A DNA stretch of 10,421 nucleotides from Syntrophaceae bacterium UBA1163 (GTDB taxonomy: Bacteria; Desulfobacterota; BSN033; UBA1163), in assembly GCA_002311635.1 (NCBI GenBank), contig DBZJ01000222.1:1-10421 (forward strand), in the 5' to 3' direction. Shown piece by piece: positions 1-6,967 of the stretch. Within the stretch, counting starts at the first letter, position 1; each line of letters begins with the position of its first letter. The notes beneath the pieces were generated by a model, which was given only the letters and a program-made list of their open reading frames with translations, had not been told where the DNA came from and searched no databases. A program made the translations under genes and the position numbers.

Positions 1-75
1 ACTTGATGAGTAGGAGGTGTTATCACCAACCAGTCAAAGAACAAACAGCAACCCATCAAAACTAGGGTTGAGGTA

Positions 76-252
76 TCAAAACCAGTTGTCTCCCCAGCTT
101 TTTGCAACCACCACCTCAGCTCCACCCGGAACAATCTTCAGGAAAATCCTTCCAGCCTCGTCCATTGTTTCCTTCAGAATAAGGGCTATTTCATCTGTCG
201 TCTCAATAGGAGCTTCCAGTAGAATTTCATAAAATGCGTTATTTAACCACCC
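76..252 (-). pseudogene. C-terminal remnant of a family-A DNA polymerase (PolA-type), 5'-truncated
   Basis: The minus strand is open for 58 codons ending at TGA 78-76, bounded upstream by an in-frame TGA (255-253), with no usable start codon. The translation includes EILLEAPIETTDEIALILKE followed by TMDEAGRIFLK and, near the end, VVVAKSWGDNW. This matches the pattern of the extreme C-terminus of family-A DNA polymerases: the (HD)EI-x-EAP strand, a helix with LKETM-EAG, and a final V-V-A-x-(S/T)W ending. The catalytic His-Asp pair expected before EI is replaced by Phe-Tyr (NAFYEI), consistent with decay. The rest of the polymerase is absent: positions above 255 on this strand are not coding and soon become antisense to the aldo/keto reductase. 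I read it as a fragment left by a rearrangement or a decayed mobile or phage region. The family assignment is by eye. Confidence 0.55.
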
Positions 253-428
253 TCATTCCCTATCCAAGTTACATCTAGAATGAGCATTTCGACCTATTGT
301 GGGTCTGGACAAATAGCTCTACTGATGGGAGAATGAATATAACTTCCGTCACGCTCACAGTGATTTCCGAAGACGACCTCCTATGGGGCCGAAAAGCCGG
401 GACGAGTTGGGAAAAGGAGGATAAATAC
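253..428. other. Upstream region of the aldo/keto reductase gene
   Basis: This non-coding stretch lies between the polymerase remnant and the reductase start. The plus reading frame of the reductase stays open back to about 297, but those 44 codons do not resemble an aldo/keto reductase N-terminus. A -10-like TATAAC at 338-343 has no good -35 partner, so I do not call a promoter. Confidence 0.4.
414..420 (+). promoter_or_regulatory. Ribosome binding site that fixes the aldo/keto reductase start
   Basis: A near-perfect Shine-Dalgarno AAGGAGG lies 8 nt before the ATG at 429. It decides for ATG 429 over the upstream TTG at 297, which has no such site. Confidence 0.85.
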
Positions 429-1616
429 ATGTTGTACCGAAAGCTCGGCAAAGCTAACCTCAATGTTTCAATTCTTGGGTTTGGTTGCATGCGCCTTCCG
501 ATCCTAAATGGGAGTGGCAGTGGCGCTGATATTTTTGATCCGAATAAGGCCATCAACGAGGAAGAAGCGAAAAAGATGATCCAATATGCGATTGATCACG
601 GGGTAAATTACTTCGACACGGCCTATCCATACCATAGCGGAAAAAGCGAACCCCTCCTCGGAAAAGCGGTAAAGGAGTATCGAAACAAGATCATGATTGC
701 AACAAAGCTGCCCGCCTGGCTGGTAAAAGAAGAAAAAGATTTTAATAAATTCCTCGATGGGCAGATGAAACGGCTTGAAACTCACTATCTCGACGTCTAC
801 CTTCTTCATGGATTGAACCGATGGGTTTGGCCAAGCATGCTGCAGTTGAAGGTGTTCGAATTTCTCAATCAAATACAGGCGGATGGTCGGGTTCGGCACG
901 TGGGGTTCTCCTTTCATGATGATATAAAGATCTTTAAAGAAATTGTGGATAGTTATGACTGGGAGATCTGCCAGATACAGTACAATTTCTTCGATGAAAA
1001 TTATCAGGCAGGAAAAGAGGGACTGATCTATGCGGCATCCAAGGGACTTGGGGTAGTGGTGATGGAACCGCTTCGGGGAGGAAAATTGGCTGACCGAGTG
1101 CCTGGTGAGATTCAGACAATCTGGGAGTCTGCAAAGAAAAAGAGGACACCGGCCGAATGGGCCCTCCGATGGGTGTGGAATCATCCTGAAGTGTCAACCG
1201 CGCTCAGCGGAGTGAGCACGATGGGGCAGATAATGGAAAATCTCAGAGTTGCCAGCGAAGGCAAGCCGAATTCGCTTTCCGGCAAGGAGCTTTCTATAAT
1301 CGGTCAGGTGAAACAGGTGTACCGAAGAATGCTCAAAATCGTTTGTACGGGGTGTGCTTACTGCATGCCGTGCGAGACTGGCGTCAATATTCCGTTAAAT
1401 TTTTCTTTATATAATGATTTGTTTATGTTTAAAGACGGTGAAATCAATCTCCTACGTTACAACGAAATGCTTTCTCCCGAGCAGAGGGCATCGGCTTGCA
1501 TTGAATGCGGAAAATGTGAGGAACAATGTCCACAGCATCTTCAGATCCAAGAGCAGCTGAAAGTAGTCCACAGAACCTTATTTCGGCAAAAGCCGGCCGA
1601 AGAAGTCGATGGGTAA
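429..1616 (+). CDS. Aldo/keto reductase with C-terminal 4Fe-4S dicluster domain
   Basis: This 395-aa protein is a presumed cytoplasmic oxidoreductase. Residues 1-285 form an aldo/keto reductase barrel opening with YRKLGK-x-LNVSILGFG. The catalytic tetrad can be read as D63 and Y68 (FDTAYPY), K93 (ATK) and H127 (LLH). Residues ~300-380 add a ferredoxin-like module with cysteines 306, 309, 312 and 315 (CTGCAYCMPC) and 357, 360, 363 and 367 (CIECGKCEEQCP), enough for one or two 4Fe-4S clusters. This fusion is a known family (COG1453-like 'predicted oxidoreductase of the aldo/keto reductase family' with a ferredoxin domain), common in anaerobes. Its substrate is generally unknown; the fused cluster implies electron transfer to or from ferredoxin or another carrier rather than simple NADPH chemistry. 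The length is typical and the gene looks intact. It appears monocistronic, 316 nt ahead of the next plus-strand gene. Start chosen from the strong ribosome binding site. Confidence 0.93.
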   Translation: MLYRKLGKANLNVSILGFGCMRLPILNGSGSGADIFDPNKAINEEEAKKMIQYAIDHGVNYFDTAYPYHSGKSEPLLGKAVKEYRNKIMIATKLPAWLVKEEKDFNKFLDGQMKRLETHYLDVYLLHGLNRWVWPSMLQLKVFEFLNQIQADGRVRHVGFSFHDDIKIFKEIVDSYDWEICQIQYNFFDENYQAGKEGLIYAASKGLGVVVMEPLRGGKLADRVPGEIQTIWESAKKKRTPAEWALRWVWNHPEVSTALSGVSTMGQIMENLRVASEGKPNSLSGKELSIIGQVKQVYRRMLKIVCTGCAYCMPCETGVNIPLNFSLYNDLFMFKDGEINLLRYNEMLSPEQRASACIECGKCEEQCPQHLQIQEQLKVVHRTLFRQKPAEEVDG

Positions 1617-1806
1617 CCTACTCACGGTAATGACTTTGCCTCTTTGCTCCACAAGAACAGTAGCGTCGTTCTGCTGTAAATCCTCTTTTCCAGTAGTATC
1701 TAAAAGGTTAAGATTTGATCTTCATATATTCCATTGGGATGCATAATCTCTACCCGTCATCGTTGACCTCCAGGATTGTCTCAGGGTGTGGACTCGTGTT
1801 ATTCAC
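1617..1806 (-). pseudogene. Probable frameshifted relic of an unidentified small protein gene
   Basis: Three consecutive minus-strand stretches in different frames read like one continuous protein. A GTG at 1806 opens NNTSPHPETILEVNDDG, stopped by TAG 1752-1750. One frame over, RVEIMHPNGIYEDQI continues (ATG 1744, stop TAG 1702-1700). One frame over again, LLDTTGKEDLQQNDATVLVE and QRGKVITV follow, running towards the end of the aldo/keto reductase gene. Each junction would be repaired by one extra base, so two single-base losses explain the breaks. The composite alternates strand-like hydrophobics with DDG/PNG turns, as in small beta-rich proteins. I do not recognise the family. The reading is an inference; chance open frames cannot be excluded at this length. 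Confidence 0.35.
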
Positions 1807-1932
1807 AGCCCCTTTTCTTGAGGAGTCCTTCCTGTAACATTCGCTTCCCTAATTCTTAGAAAAGGTGTATATTACAAACCGTAATTCACGTTGGGCAGCA
1901 CAATGACGCCCCTCCATTTCGGGAGACAGGAA
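1807..1932. other. Upstream region of the short-chain dehydrogenase
   Basis: No gene is visible here. A -10-like TATATT at 1868-1873 is the only promoter-like element, and no acceptable -35 hexamer lies 16-18 nt upstream. The dehydrogenase frame has earlier starts at TTG 1891 and ATG 1903, but neither has a good ribosome binding site and neither adds family-typical residues. Confidence 0.4.
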
Positions 1933-2691
1933 ATGTTTGACTTGACCGGAAGAGTCGCGATCGTGACTGGCGGAAATGGAGGAATTGGTTTGGGAATGGC
2001 GCGAGGCCTAGCTAAGGCCGGAGCGCGCGTTGTTGTGGCTGCCCGAAACGAGGAGAAGTCGAACGCTGCGGTTCGCGATCTACGAGCGCTTGGTTCCGAC
2101 TCACTCGCCATAACGGTCGATGTTACGGACGAGCGCTCGGTTGACGCTCTCATGAAGGAGACGGTAAAACGGTGCGGCCGGCTCGACATACTAATCAACA
2201 ATGCTGGAATCAATATCCAAAAGCCGGCCCACGAGCTTGGGCTAAAAGAATGGCAGCAGGTGATGGACACAAACCTCACCGGCGCCTTCCTCTGTTCACG
2301 ATCCGCTTACCCGTACATGAAGAGCCTCGGCGGTGGCAAGATCATTAATGTTGGATCAATGATGTCCATATTCGGTCCATCTCATGCGCCGGCCTACGGT
2401 GCAAGCAAAGGCGGCATCGTGCAACTCACCAAATCCCTTGCAGTCGCATGGGCGAACGACAACATTCAGGTCAACGTAGTCCTGCCGGGCTGGGTTGACA
2501 CCGATCTAACTCGCCGGGCCCGAGAGAAGATCCAGGGCCTTAACGAACGTGTACTTGCCCGGTCGCCTTCGGGCCGGTGGGGCAACATTGACGACTTCGC
2601 TGGGGTAGCGGTTTTTCTGGCGAGCACTGCATCTATGTTCGTCACAGGCACAGCGATCCCCGTTGATGGTGGGTATTCCTCTGTAGCTTGA
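1933..2691 (+). CDS. Short-chain dehydrogenase/reductase (SDR), classical type
   Basis: This 252-aa cytoplasmic NAD(P)-dependent oxidoreductase has a usual classical-SDR length. Visible motifs are the dinucleotide-binding TGGNGGIG (residues 12-19), NNAG (89-92), the catalytic tetrad N114, S142, Y155 and K159 (AYGASK), and the closing IPVDGG. An Arg after the second strand (R38 in AARNE) hints at NADPH preference, by family knowledge. It resembles 3-oxoacyl-ACP reductase (FabG-like) or gluconate/2-deoxygluconate dehydrogenases, but the substrate cannot be told. ATG 1933 is chosen because GGGAG at 1921-1925 sits 7 nt upstream and MFDLTGRVAIVTGG is a typical SDR start; an earlier ATG at 1903 would add ten residues. 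GC is about 56% in its first half against about 48% in the aldo/keto reductase, which may point to a different origin. It converges on the ligase gene; no partner gene is evident. Confidence 0.93.
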   Translation: MFDLTGRVAIVTGGNGGIGLGMARGLAKAGARVVVAARNEEKSNAAVRDLRALGSDSLAITVDVTDERSVDALMKETVKRCGRLDILINNAGINIQKPAHELGLKEWQQVMDTNLTGAFLCSRSAYPYMKSLGGGKIINVGSMMSIFGPSHAPAYGASKGGIVQLTKSLAVAWANDNIQVNVVLPGWVDTDLTRRAREKIQGLNERVLARSPSGRWGNIDDFAGVAVFLASTASMFVTGTAIPVDGGYSSVA

Positions 2692-2851
2692 TTGTGTATT
2701 CATTTGTGGATGTGGATATCCCCTCTCTGCAAAGTTTTCGCTGATCATTTTCATAATCTCTTTCCCTCATAAATAAAGCTGATTCGCTCCCTCCTCCTTC
2801 ATCCTTTCTTCGGCGATTCCAGTAATTCATCTCCCCCTTTCTTTCTTATTG
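2692..2851. other. Convergent intergenic region
   Basis: This stretch follows the dehydrogenase stop and precedes the terminator candidate of the opposite operon. I see no clear plus-strand intrinsic terminator. A minus-strand open frame (2830 down to 2642) runs antisense into the dehydrogenase and has no family features. Confidence 0.4.
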
Positions 2852-2883
2852 AAAAAAATTCTTTTAGAGGCCCCAAAAAGAAT
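2852..2883 (-). terminator. Candidate intrinsic terminator of the liv-ligase operon
   Basis: Read on the minus strand, ATTCTTTT (2883-2876) pairs with AAAAGAAT (2865-2858) around a 10-nt loop. It is followed by six T residues (2857-2852) and lies 40 nt after the ligase stop. The stem is AT-rich, so termination may be only moderate. Confidence 0.45.
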
Positions 2884-2922
2884 GACTCCGAGGAACAGTA
2901 ATCAACTGCCCGAACCGGAAAT

Positions 2923-4428
2923 TCAATCCTTCAGCGAAATTTCTCGTTTCAGGATCTTTCCGGTTGAAGTCTTGGGCAGCTCGCTCACGAACTTAATGAT
3001 TCGGGGATATTTGTACGGAGCGACCTGGTTCTTAACGTATTGCCGCAGTTCATCGGGCGAAATCTTGACTCCAGGCCGCAGGACAACCGCTGCTGCCACC
3101 TCCTCTCCCAAATCGGCATGAGGTACCCCGATAACCGCTCCCTCCAACACCCCCGGATGTTTATACAGAACTTCTTCAATCTCGCGGGGGTAGACATTAT
3201 AACCCCCTCTTATAATCATTTCCTTCTTTCGGTCTACAATATAGATATAACCGCCTTCATCCATCCGAGCTAGATCGCCTGTGTGTAACCAACCCCCTCG
3301 CAGGGTTTTGGCCGTCGCCTCCGGCTGGTTCAGATATTCTTTCATGACTCCAGGCCCCATAATTACGAGTTCGCCGACTTCACCTCGCACTACGTCCTTG
3401 TCATTGTCGTCCACAATTCGTGCTTGGAAACCGGGTATGGGAAGTCCGATGGATCCCGGGCGCGTGGGTCTTCCGTAAGGGTTCTCCACGCAGGTAGGAG
3501 AACATTCCGTCAGCCCGTAGCTTTCATAGATAGTTGCGTTAAAGGTCGCCTGGAAACGGTGCAGTATTTCAACTGGTAGAGAGGCCCCGCCTGAGATGCA
3601 GAAACGCAGGCTTGATCGCTTAGGAGGCGTGCTTTTGGCTAGCTCGACAAGGCGGTTTATCATGGTGGGCACAGCGTAAAGAATCGTGCTTTTCTCCTCC
3701 TCAATGGCGGCTAAAACCTCCTCCGCAACAAAATGCTCCCACATTCGAATCGTAAGCCCGAGATAGACCGATATATTCAGGGAGTGGGTCATGCCGTAAA
3801 TGTGAAAGAGGGGCAACAAACCCAAAACAATGTCCTGGGGTTCCGTATATCTCAATTTGGTCACCGCGATGGCGTCACTCCTAAGACTGTAATGGGTCAG
3901 CACGGCTCCTTTGGGCAAGCCCGTCGTCCCGCTGGTATAAATTACTGCAAAAGGGTCACCGGGGCGGGTTGTGTTGACTTTAAATTCCCCAGCCTCGTTA
4001 AACAGGTCTTTTAACGGACGAAATCCAGTGGGTAATTTCTCTCCTTCGGCGATGCGGATATTAATGTTCGGTGTGGAGTTTATCACAAGGGATGGTTCCA
4101 CTAGATAATCCACGTGGCCTACAAAGGCCCGCGCACCAGAATCACGGAAGATATGGCCGAGTTCTCCCTGGCGATAGAGGGGGTTCACGGGCACCACGAT
4201 CGCTCCCATCTTGGCTAGGGCATAGTAGACGAGAGTCCAGTTGAGAGAGCTGGGCATCATTAAGATGCAGACATCCTTCGGTCGGATCCCCAATCGTTTG
4301 AGACCATGAGCAAGAGCATCTACTCTCTGGTTCATTTCGCCATAAGTCAGGACCCCTCCTGAGAATCGAATCGCCGGATGGTCAGGGATACGAGCGGCCG
4401 TATCGATTAAGAATTGGGCTAAGTTCAT
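2923..4428 (-). CDS. AMP-forming acyl-CoA synthetase (acid-CoA ligase)
   Basis: This 501-aa class I adenylate-forming enzyme converts a carboxylate, ATP and CoA to acyl-CoA via an acyl-adenylate. Motifs in order: P-loop YTSGTTGLPKG (164-174), YESYGLTECSP (301-311, A5), GWLHTGDLARMDEGG (379-393, A7), DRKKEMIIRGGYNVYPREIE (399-418, A8 hinge), and PKTSTGKILKR (485-495), whose K491 is the expected adenylation lysine. The length fits short- to medium-chain or aromatic acid ligases rather than the longer FadD/acetyl-CoA synthetase class. The substrate cannot be read off. No signal peptide, so it is cytoplasmic. ATG 4428 is chosen because AAAGGAG lies 6 nt upstream and MNLAQFLID is a typical start; the open frame extends to TTG 4503 without a binding site. 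It lies 95 nt after livF in the same direction and is probably its last operon gene, suggesting that the transporter imports the acid it activates (inference). Confidence 0.93.
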   Translation of the reverse strand: MNLAQFLIDTAARIPDHPAIRFSGGVLTYGEMNQRVDALAHGLKRLGIRPKDVCILMMPSSLNWTLVYYALAKMGAIVVPVNPLYRQGELGHIFRDSGARAFVGHVDYLVEPSLVINSTPNINIRIAEGEKLPTGFRPLKDLFNEAGEFKVNTTRPGDPFAVIYTSGTTGLPKGAVLTHYSLRSDAIAVTKLRYTEPQDIVLGLLPLFHIYGMTHSLNISVYLGLTIRMWEHFVAEEVLAAIEEEKSTILYAVPTMINRLVELAKSTPPKRSSLRFCISGGASLPVEILHRFQATFNATIYESYGLTECSPTCVENPYGRPTRPGSIGLPIPGFQARIVDDNDKDVVRGEVGELVIMGPGVMKEYLNQPEATAKTLRGGWLHTGDLARMDEGGYIYIVDRKKEMIIRGGYNVYPREIEEVLYKHPGVLEGAVIGVPHADLGEEVAAAVVLRPGVKISPDELRQYVKNQVAPYKYPRIIKFVSELPKTSTGKILKREISLKD

Positions 4429-4523
4429 CAGTGTCTCCTTTAACTTTGTTTTTCGGGAAATACCAAGGGGAAAAGGACTGCTTGTGACATTATTTTTCTC
4501 CAATGAGTTCGAATACCGTTATC

Positions 4524-5234
4524 TCATAGGCCTAAATAGTTTTTCATGATTTCCGGGTCACCTTTCAACTCCGAGACGGCTCCCTGCCAAGCCACAAGAC
4601 CTTTTTCGAGAATGTAGCCGCGGTCGGAAATCTTCAGGGCCAAGTTGGAATTTTGCTCTGAAAGAAGGATCGTCATCCCTTCTTTCTTGAGCAACAAGAT
4701 TTGTTCCTCGATCGCCTTAACAACGAGCGGAGCTAGTCCTTCCGAGGGTTCGTCTAAAAGCAGGAGACGGGGGTTGCCCATTAAGGTCCTGGCGATAGTA
4801 AGCATCTGCTGTTCTCCTCCGGAAAGGGTCCCGCCCCATTGCTTATCCCTCGCTTTCAATATTGGAAACAACCGCTGAACTTTCTCAATTGTCCAGCCCT
4901 CCATACTTCCCCTTCTTTCACCCTTCTTAACTGCAATTTCAAGGTTTTCGTGAACAGTAAGGTCCGGGAAGATAATCCGATCTTCGGGCACCAGACCGAT
5001 GCCCAACCGGTAAATATCGAAGGGCTGTTTACCCCTAATTTCTTCACCCTTGAATTTTATGCTCCCTGACCGTGGTGGGGCAAGCCCCATAATGCTCCGG
5101 AGGGTAGTTGTCTTACCAACTCCATTTCTTCCCAATATACAGACGGTTTCGCTCTGCCTTACCTCCAAAGAAACACCAAAGAGGATATGGCTGAGACCAT
5201 AGAAGGTGTTTATTTCCTTAACAGCGAGGACCAT
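4524..5234 (-). CDS. livF: Branched-chain-amino-acid-type ABC transporter ATP-binding protein LivF
   Basis: One of the two ATPases of a HAAT/Liv importer, acting on the cytoplasmic face of the membrane with LivG. The protein is 236 aa, the usual LivF length. Walker A is GRNGVGKT (35-42), the signature LSGGEQQ (137-143), and Walker B LLLLDEP (157-163). As in other LivF proteins, the H-loop position reads SEQN (192-195) instead of carrying His. The ATG at 5234 lies inside the end of livG, a 25-nt overlap that suggests coupled translation; AAAGGGG lies close upstream at 5244-5238. The gene follows livG directly and precedes the ligase by 95 nt. Substrate specificity resides in LivK, so the name denotes family and not leucine transport. 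Confidence 0.93.
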   Translation of the reverse strand: MVLAVKEINTFYGLSHILFGVSLEVRQSETVCILGRNGVGKTTTLRSIMGLAPPRSGSIKFKGEEIRGKQPFDIYRLGIGLVPEDRIIFPDLTVHENLEIAVKKGERRGSMEGWTIEKVQRLFPILKARDKQWGGTLSGGEQQMLTIARTLMGNPRLLLLDEPSEGLAPLVVKAIEEQILLLKKEGMTILLSEQNSNLALKISDRGYILEKGLVAWQGAVSELKGDPEIMKNYLGL

Positions 5235-5977
5235 GTTCCCCTTTCGTCTCCCAAATAGACTCTCTGGACCTCTTCGTTTTTCCTTACTTTGTCTGGTTTA
5301 CCCTCAAATAGGATCTTTCCCTGGTGTAGGACTATTATACTATCGGAGATGCCAAAGACGACGTTCATGTCGTGTTCCACAAAGATAAGAGTCAATCCCC
5401 GTTCCCTGACCAGCTTTTGAATCAACTGCGTAAGCTCACCGCTTTCCTTGGGACTCATTCCTTGGGTTGGCTCATCCAGCAGGAGCAAGCTCGGTTCCAC
5501 CGCCAGGGCGATTCCCATTTCCAATCGTTTTTGGTCTCCATGGGCCAGGAGCCCTCCCGTAACGTTTTTCTTATCCAGAAGCCCCACGCTTTCCAAGATA
5601 GCTTCGGTCTCGTGCCGAGCCAGTTTGGAAGCCCGGGCAAATATATTGCGGCTTTTCCGTTGCTGGGAAAAAACCGCCACCTGGATATTCTCAAAGGCGC
5701 TCAGTCGGGGGAAAATATTAAGGCGCTGAAAGGAACGGCCTATGCCCATGCGCGAAATCGCATGGGGAGGCAGTTGGGTGATATCCTTCTCTTTGAAAAT
5801 TACCCTTCCAGAATCAACCGATATGTGCCCGGTGAGTAGGTTGAATAGGGTCGTCTTCCCGGCACCATTAGGTCCAATGATGGAGACCAGCTCCCCTTCC
5901 TGGATATGGAGATTGACATCATGGACAGCCGTCAACCCTCCAAACGATTTCGCCAGCTTCTGAGTTTCTAAGATCAT
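5210..5977 (-). CDS. livG: Branched-chain-amino-acid-type ABC transporter ATP-binding protein LivG
   Basis: This 255-aa cytoplasmic ATPase partners LivF. Visible elements are Walker A GPNGAGKT (35-42), Q-loop RSFQ (Q84), Walker B LLLLDEP (164-170) with the catalytic Glu following Asp, and H-loop VEHDM (H202). The signature reads LAHGDQKRLE (144-153); Ala in place of the usual Ser is common in LivG, so it does not signal a defect. VYLGDE near the C-terminus (240-245) is the LivG/LivF-specific tail. Its ATG overlaps the livM stop as ATGA (5977-5974), and its end overlaps livF by 25 nt, so livM-livG-livF look translationally coupled. A GAGGAAG binding site lies just upstream within livM. Confidence 0.94.
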   Translation of the reverse strand: MILETQKLAKSFGGLTAVHDVNLHIQEGELVSIIGPNGAGKTTLFNLLTGHISVDSGRVIFKEKDITQLPPHAISRMGIGRSFQRLNIFPRLSAFENIQVAVFSQQRKSRNIFARASKLARHETEAILESVGLLDKKNVTGGLLAHGDQKRLEMGIALAVEPSLLLLDEPTQGMSPKESGELTQLIQKLVRERGLTLIFVEHDMNVVFGISDSIIVLHQGKILFEGKPDKVRKNEEVQRVYLGDERGTWSSLLRK

Positions 5978-6954
5978 TGGGCTTCCTCGTCCGAGCTGGG
6001 TCTAGAGGTTCCATGGAGAGCAGGGGCGAGCTTCTCCGAGAGAAATCCCACAATGCCGTTCCGCATGAACAAAACCAGGAAGACAATGATGACCCCTAGG
6101 AAGAACATCCAGAACATCGTCTCTTTGGAGATTATTTTGCTGAGAAAGATATAAACGGCGGAGCCGACGATCGGACCCCCAAAATTATAAAACCCTCCCA
6201 GAAGGCAGATGACCAGCATATCCGTAGATTTCACCCAATGAGCATAATCCGGGAAAACACTTCCGCTAAAAATACAAAACAAAGAACCTGCGATGCCAAG
6301 AAATGCGCTCGACAGAACAAAGGCCGACAGCTGATATCTTCTTAGGTGAATGGCAATAAATTCTGTTCTCCCAGGATTTTCTCGTATGGCCTGAAGCGTC
6401 TTACCGAAGGGCGATTGAACGATCGTCCATAGCAGCAATAGACTGATCCCCACAACTGTCAGGGTAAGATAATAACAATGGCTGATAGTAAAGAAAAATT
6501 CCGGGATGGGAATGGAGACAATACCGTTGTCGCCCCCGGTAAAGCCGTACCATTCAAAGATGATAGTCCAGATAATCTGGGCAAAGGCCAAGGTGAGCAA
6601 AGCAAAGTAAACGGCGCTTCGGCGAACACAGAACCATCCTATCAGGCCCCCGATGATTCCGGCTAAGACAGGGGCGGAAATCACCGCGATCGCAAACGGA
6701 AACCTATATCGCGTCAGAAGAATGGCTGTCGTGTAAGCTCCTACGGCATACAGGCCCGCTGGGCCGAAGGAGATCATTCCCGTGTAACCCAGCATAAGGT
6801 TCAGGGCACAACCGGCCAGGGCCATAACCAACATTTCATTGACCAGGCTTACCCAGCTTTCCTTCATAACGAAGGGTACAATGAAAAGAAAGAGAAGCAA
6901 CACGAGGAGCAGTAGGAAGCGGTGGGAATTTAACGTAGTGACCAAACGGTTCAT
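5974..6954 (-). CDS. livM: Branched-chain-amino-acid-type ABC transporter permease LivM
   Basis: This 326-aa inner-membrane permease, strongly hydrophobic throughout, pairs with LivH to form the translocation path. Family marks: a first membrane segment near residues 12-30; ALAGCALNLMLGYTGMISFG (about residues 45-64), typical of LivM; a cytoplasmic coupling loop GKTLQAIRENPGRTEFIAI that contacts the ATPases; and GGFYNFGGPIVGSAVY near the last third. A short polar tail rich in Ser and Glu ends the protein. The length is in the normal LivM range. It begins 13 nt after the livH stop and overlaps livG by 4 nt. A GAGG element that overlaps the livH stop codon serves as a modest ribosome binding site 11 nt before the ATG. 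Confidence 0.93.
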   Translation of the reverse strand: MNRLVTTLNSHRFLLLLVLLLFLFIVPFVMKESWVSLVNEMLVMALAGCALNLMLGYTGMISFGPAGLYAVGAYTTAILLTRYRFPFAIAVISAPVLAGIIGGLIGWFCVRRSAVYFALLTLAFAQIIWTIIFEWYGFTGGDNGIVSIPIPEFFFTISHCYYLTLTVVGISLLLLWTIVQSPFGKTLQAIRENPGRTEFIAIHLRRYQLSAFVLSSAFLGIAGSLFCIFSGSVFPDYAHWVKSTDMLVICLLGGFYNFGGPIVGSAVYIFLSKIISKETMFWMFFLGVIIVFLVLFMRNGIVGFLSEKLAPALHGTSRPSSDEEAQ

Positions 6955-6967
6955 CTCTCGATTTTCC

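Noticed and set aside
17..232. 71-residue plus-strand open frame
   Set aside because: It is antisense to the polymerase C-terminal remnant, which explains its openness; it is Ser/Thr-rich with no family features.
297..428. N-terminal extension of the aldo/keto reductase from TTG 297
   Set aside because: The 44 added residues do not look like the family, and the perfect AAGGAGG at 414-420 points to ATG 429.
2642..2830. 62-residue minus-strand open frame after the ligase
   Set aside because: It lies beyond the candidate terminator, overlaps the dehydrogenase antisense, and its GGGGGAG abuts the ATG without spacing.
4429..4503. Longer ligase starting at TTG 4503
   Set aside because: No binding site lies before the TTG, and AAAGGAG sits 6 nt before ATG 4428, which begins the conserved part.
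5406..5546. LivG signature LAHGDQ lacking the canonical Ser as a sign of a dead ATPase
   Set aside because: Ala at this position is common in LivG proteins, and Walker A, Walker B, Q-loop and H-loop are all intact.
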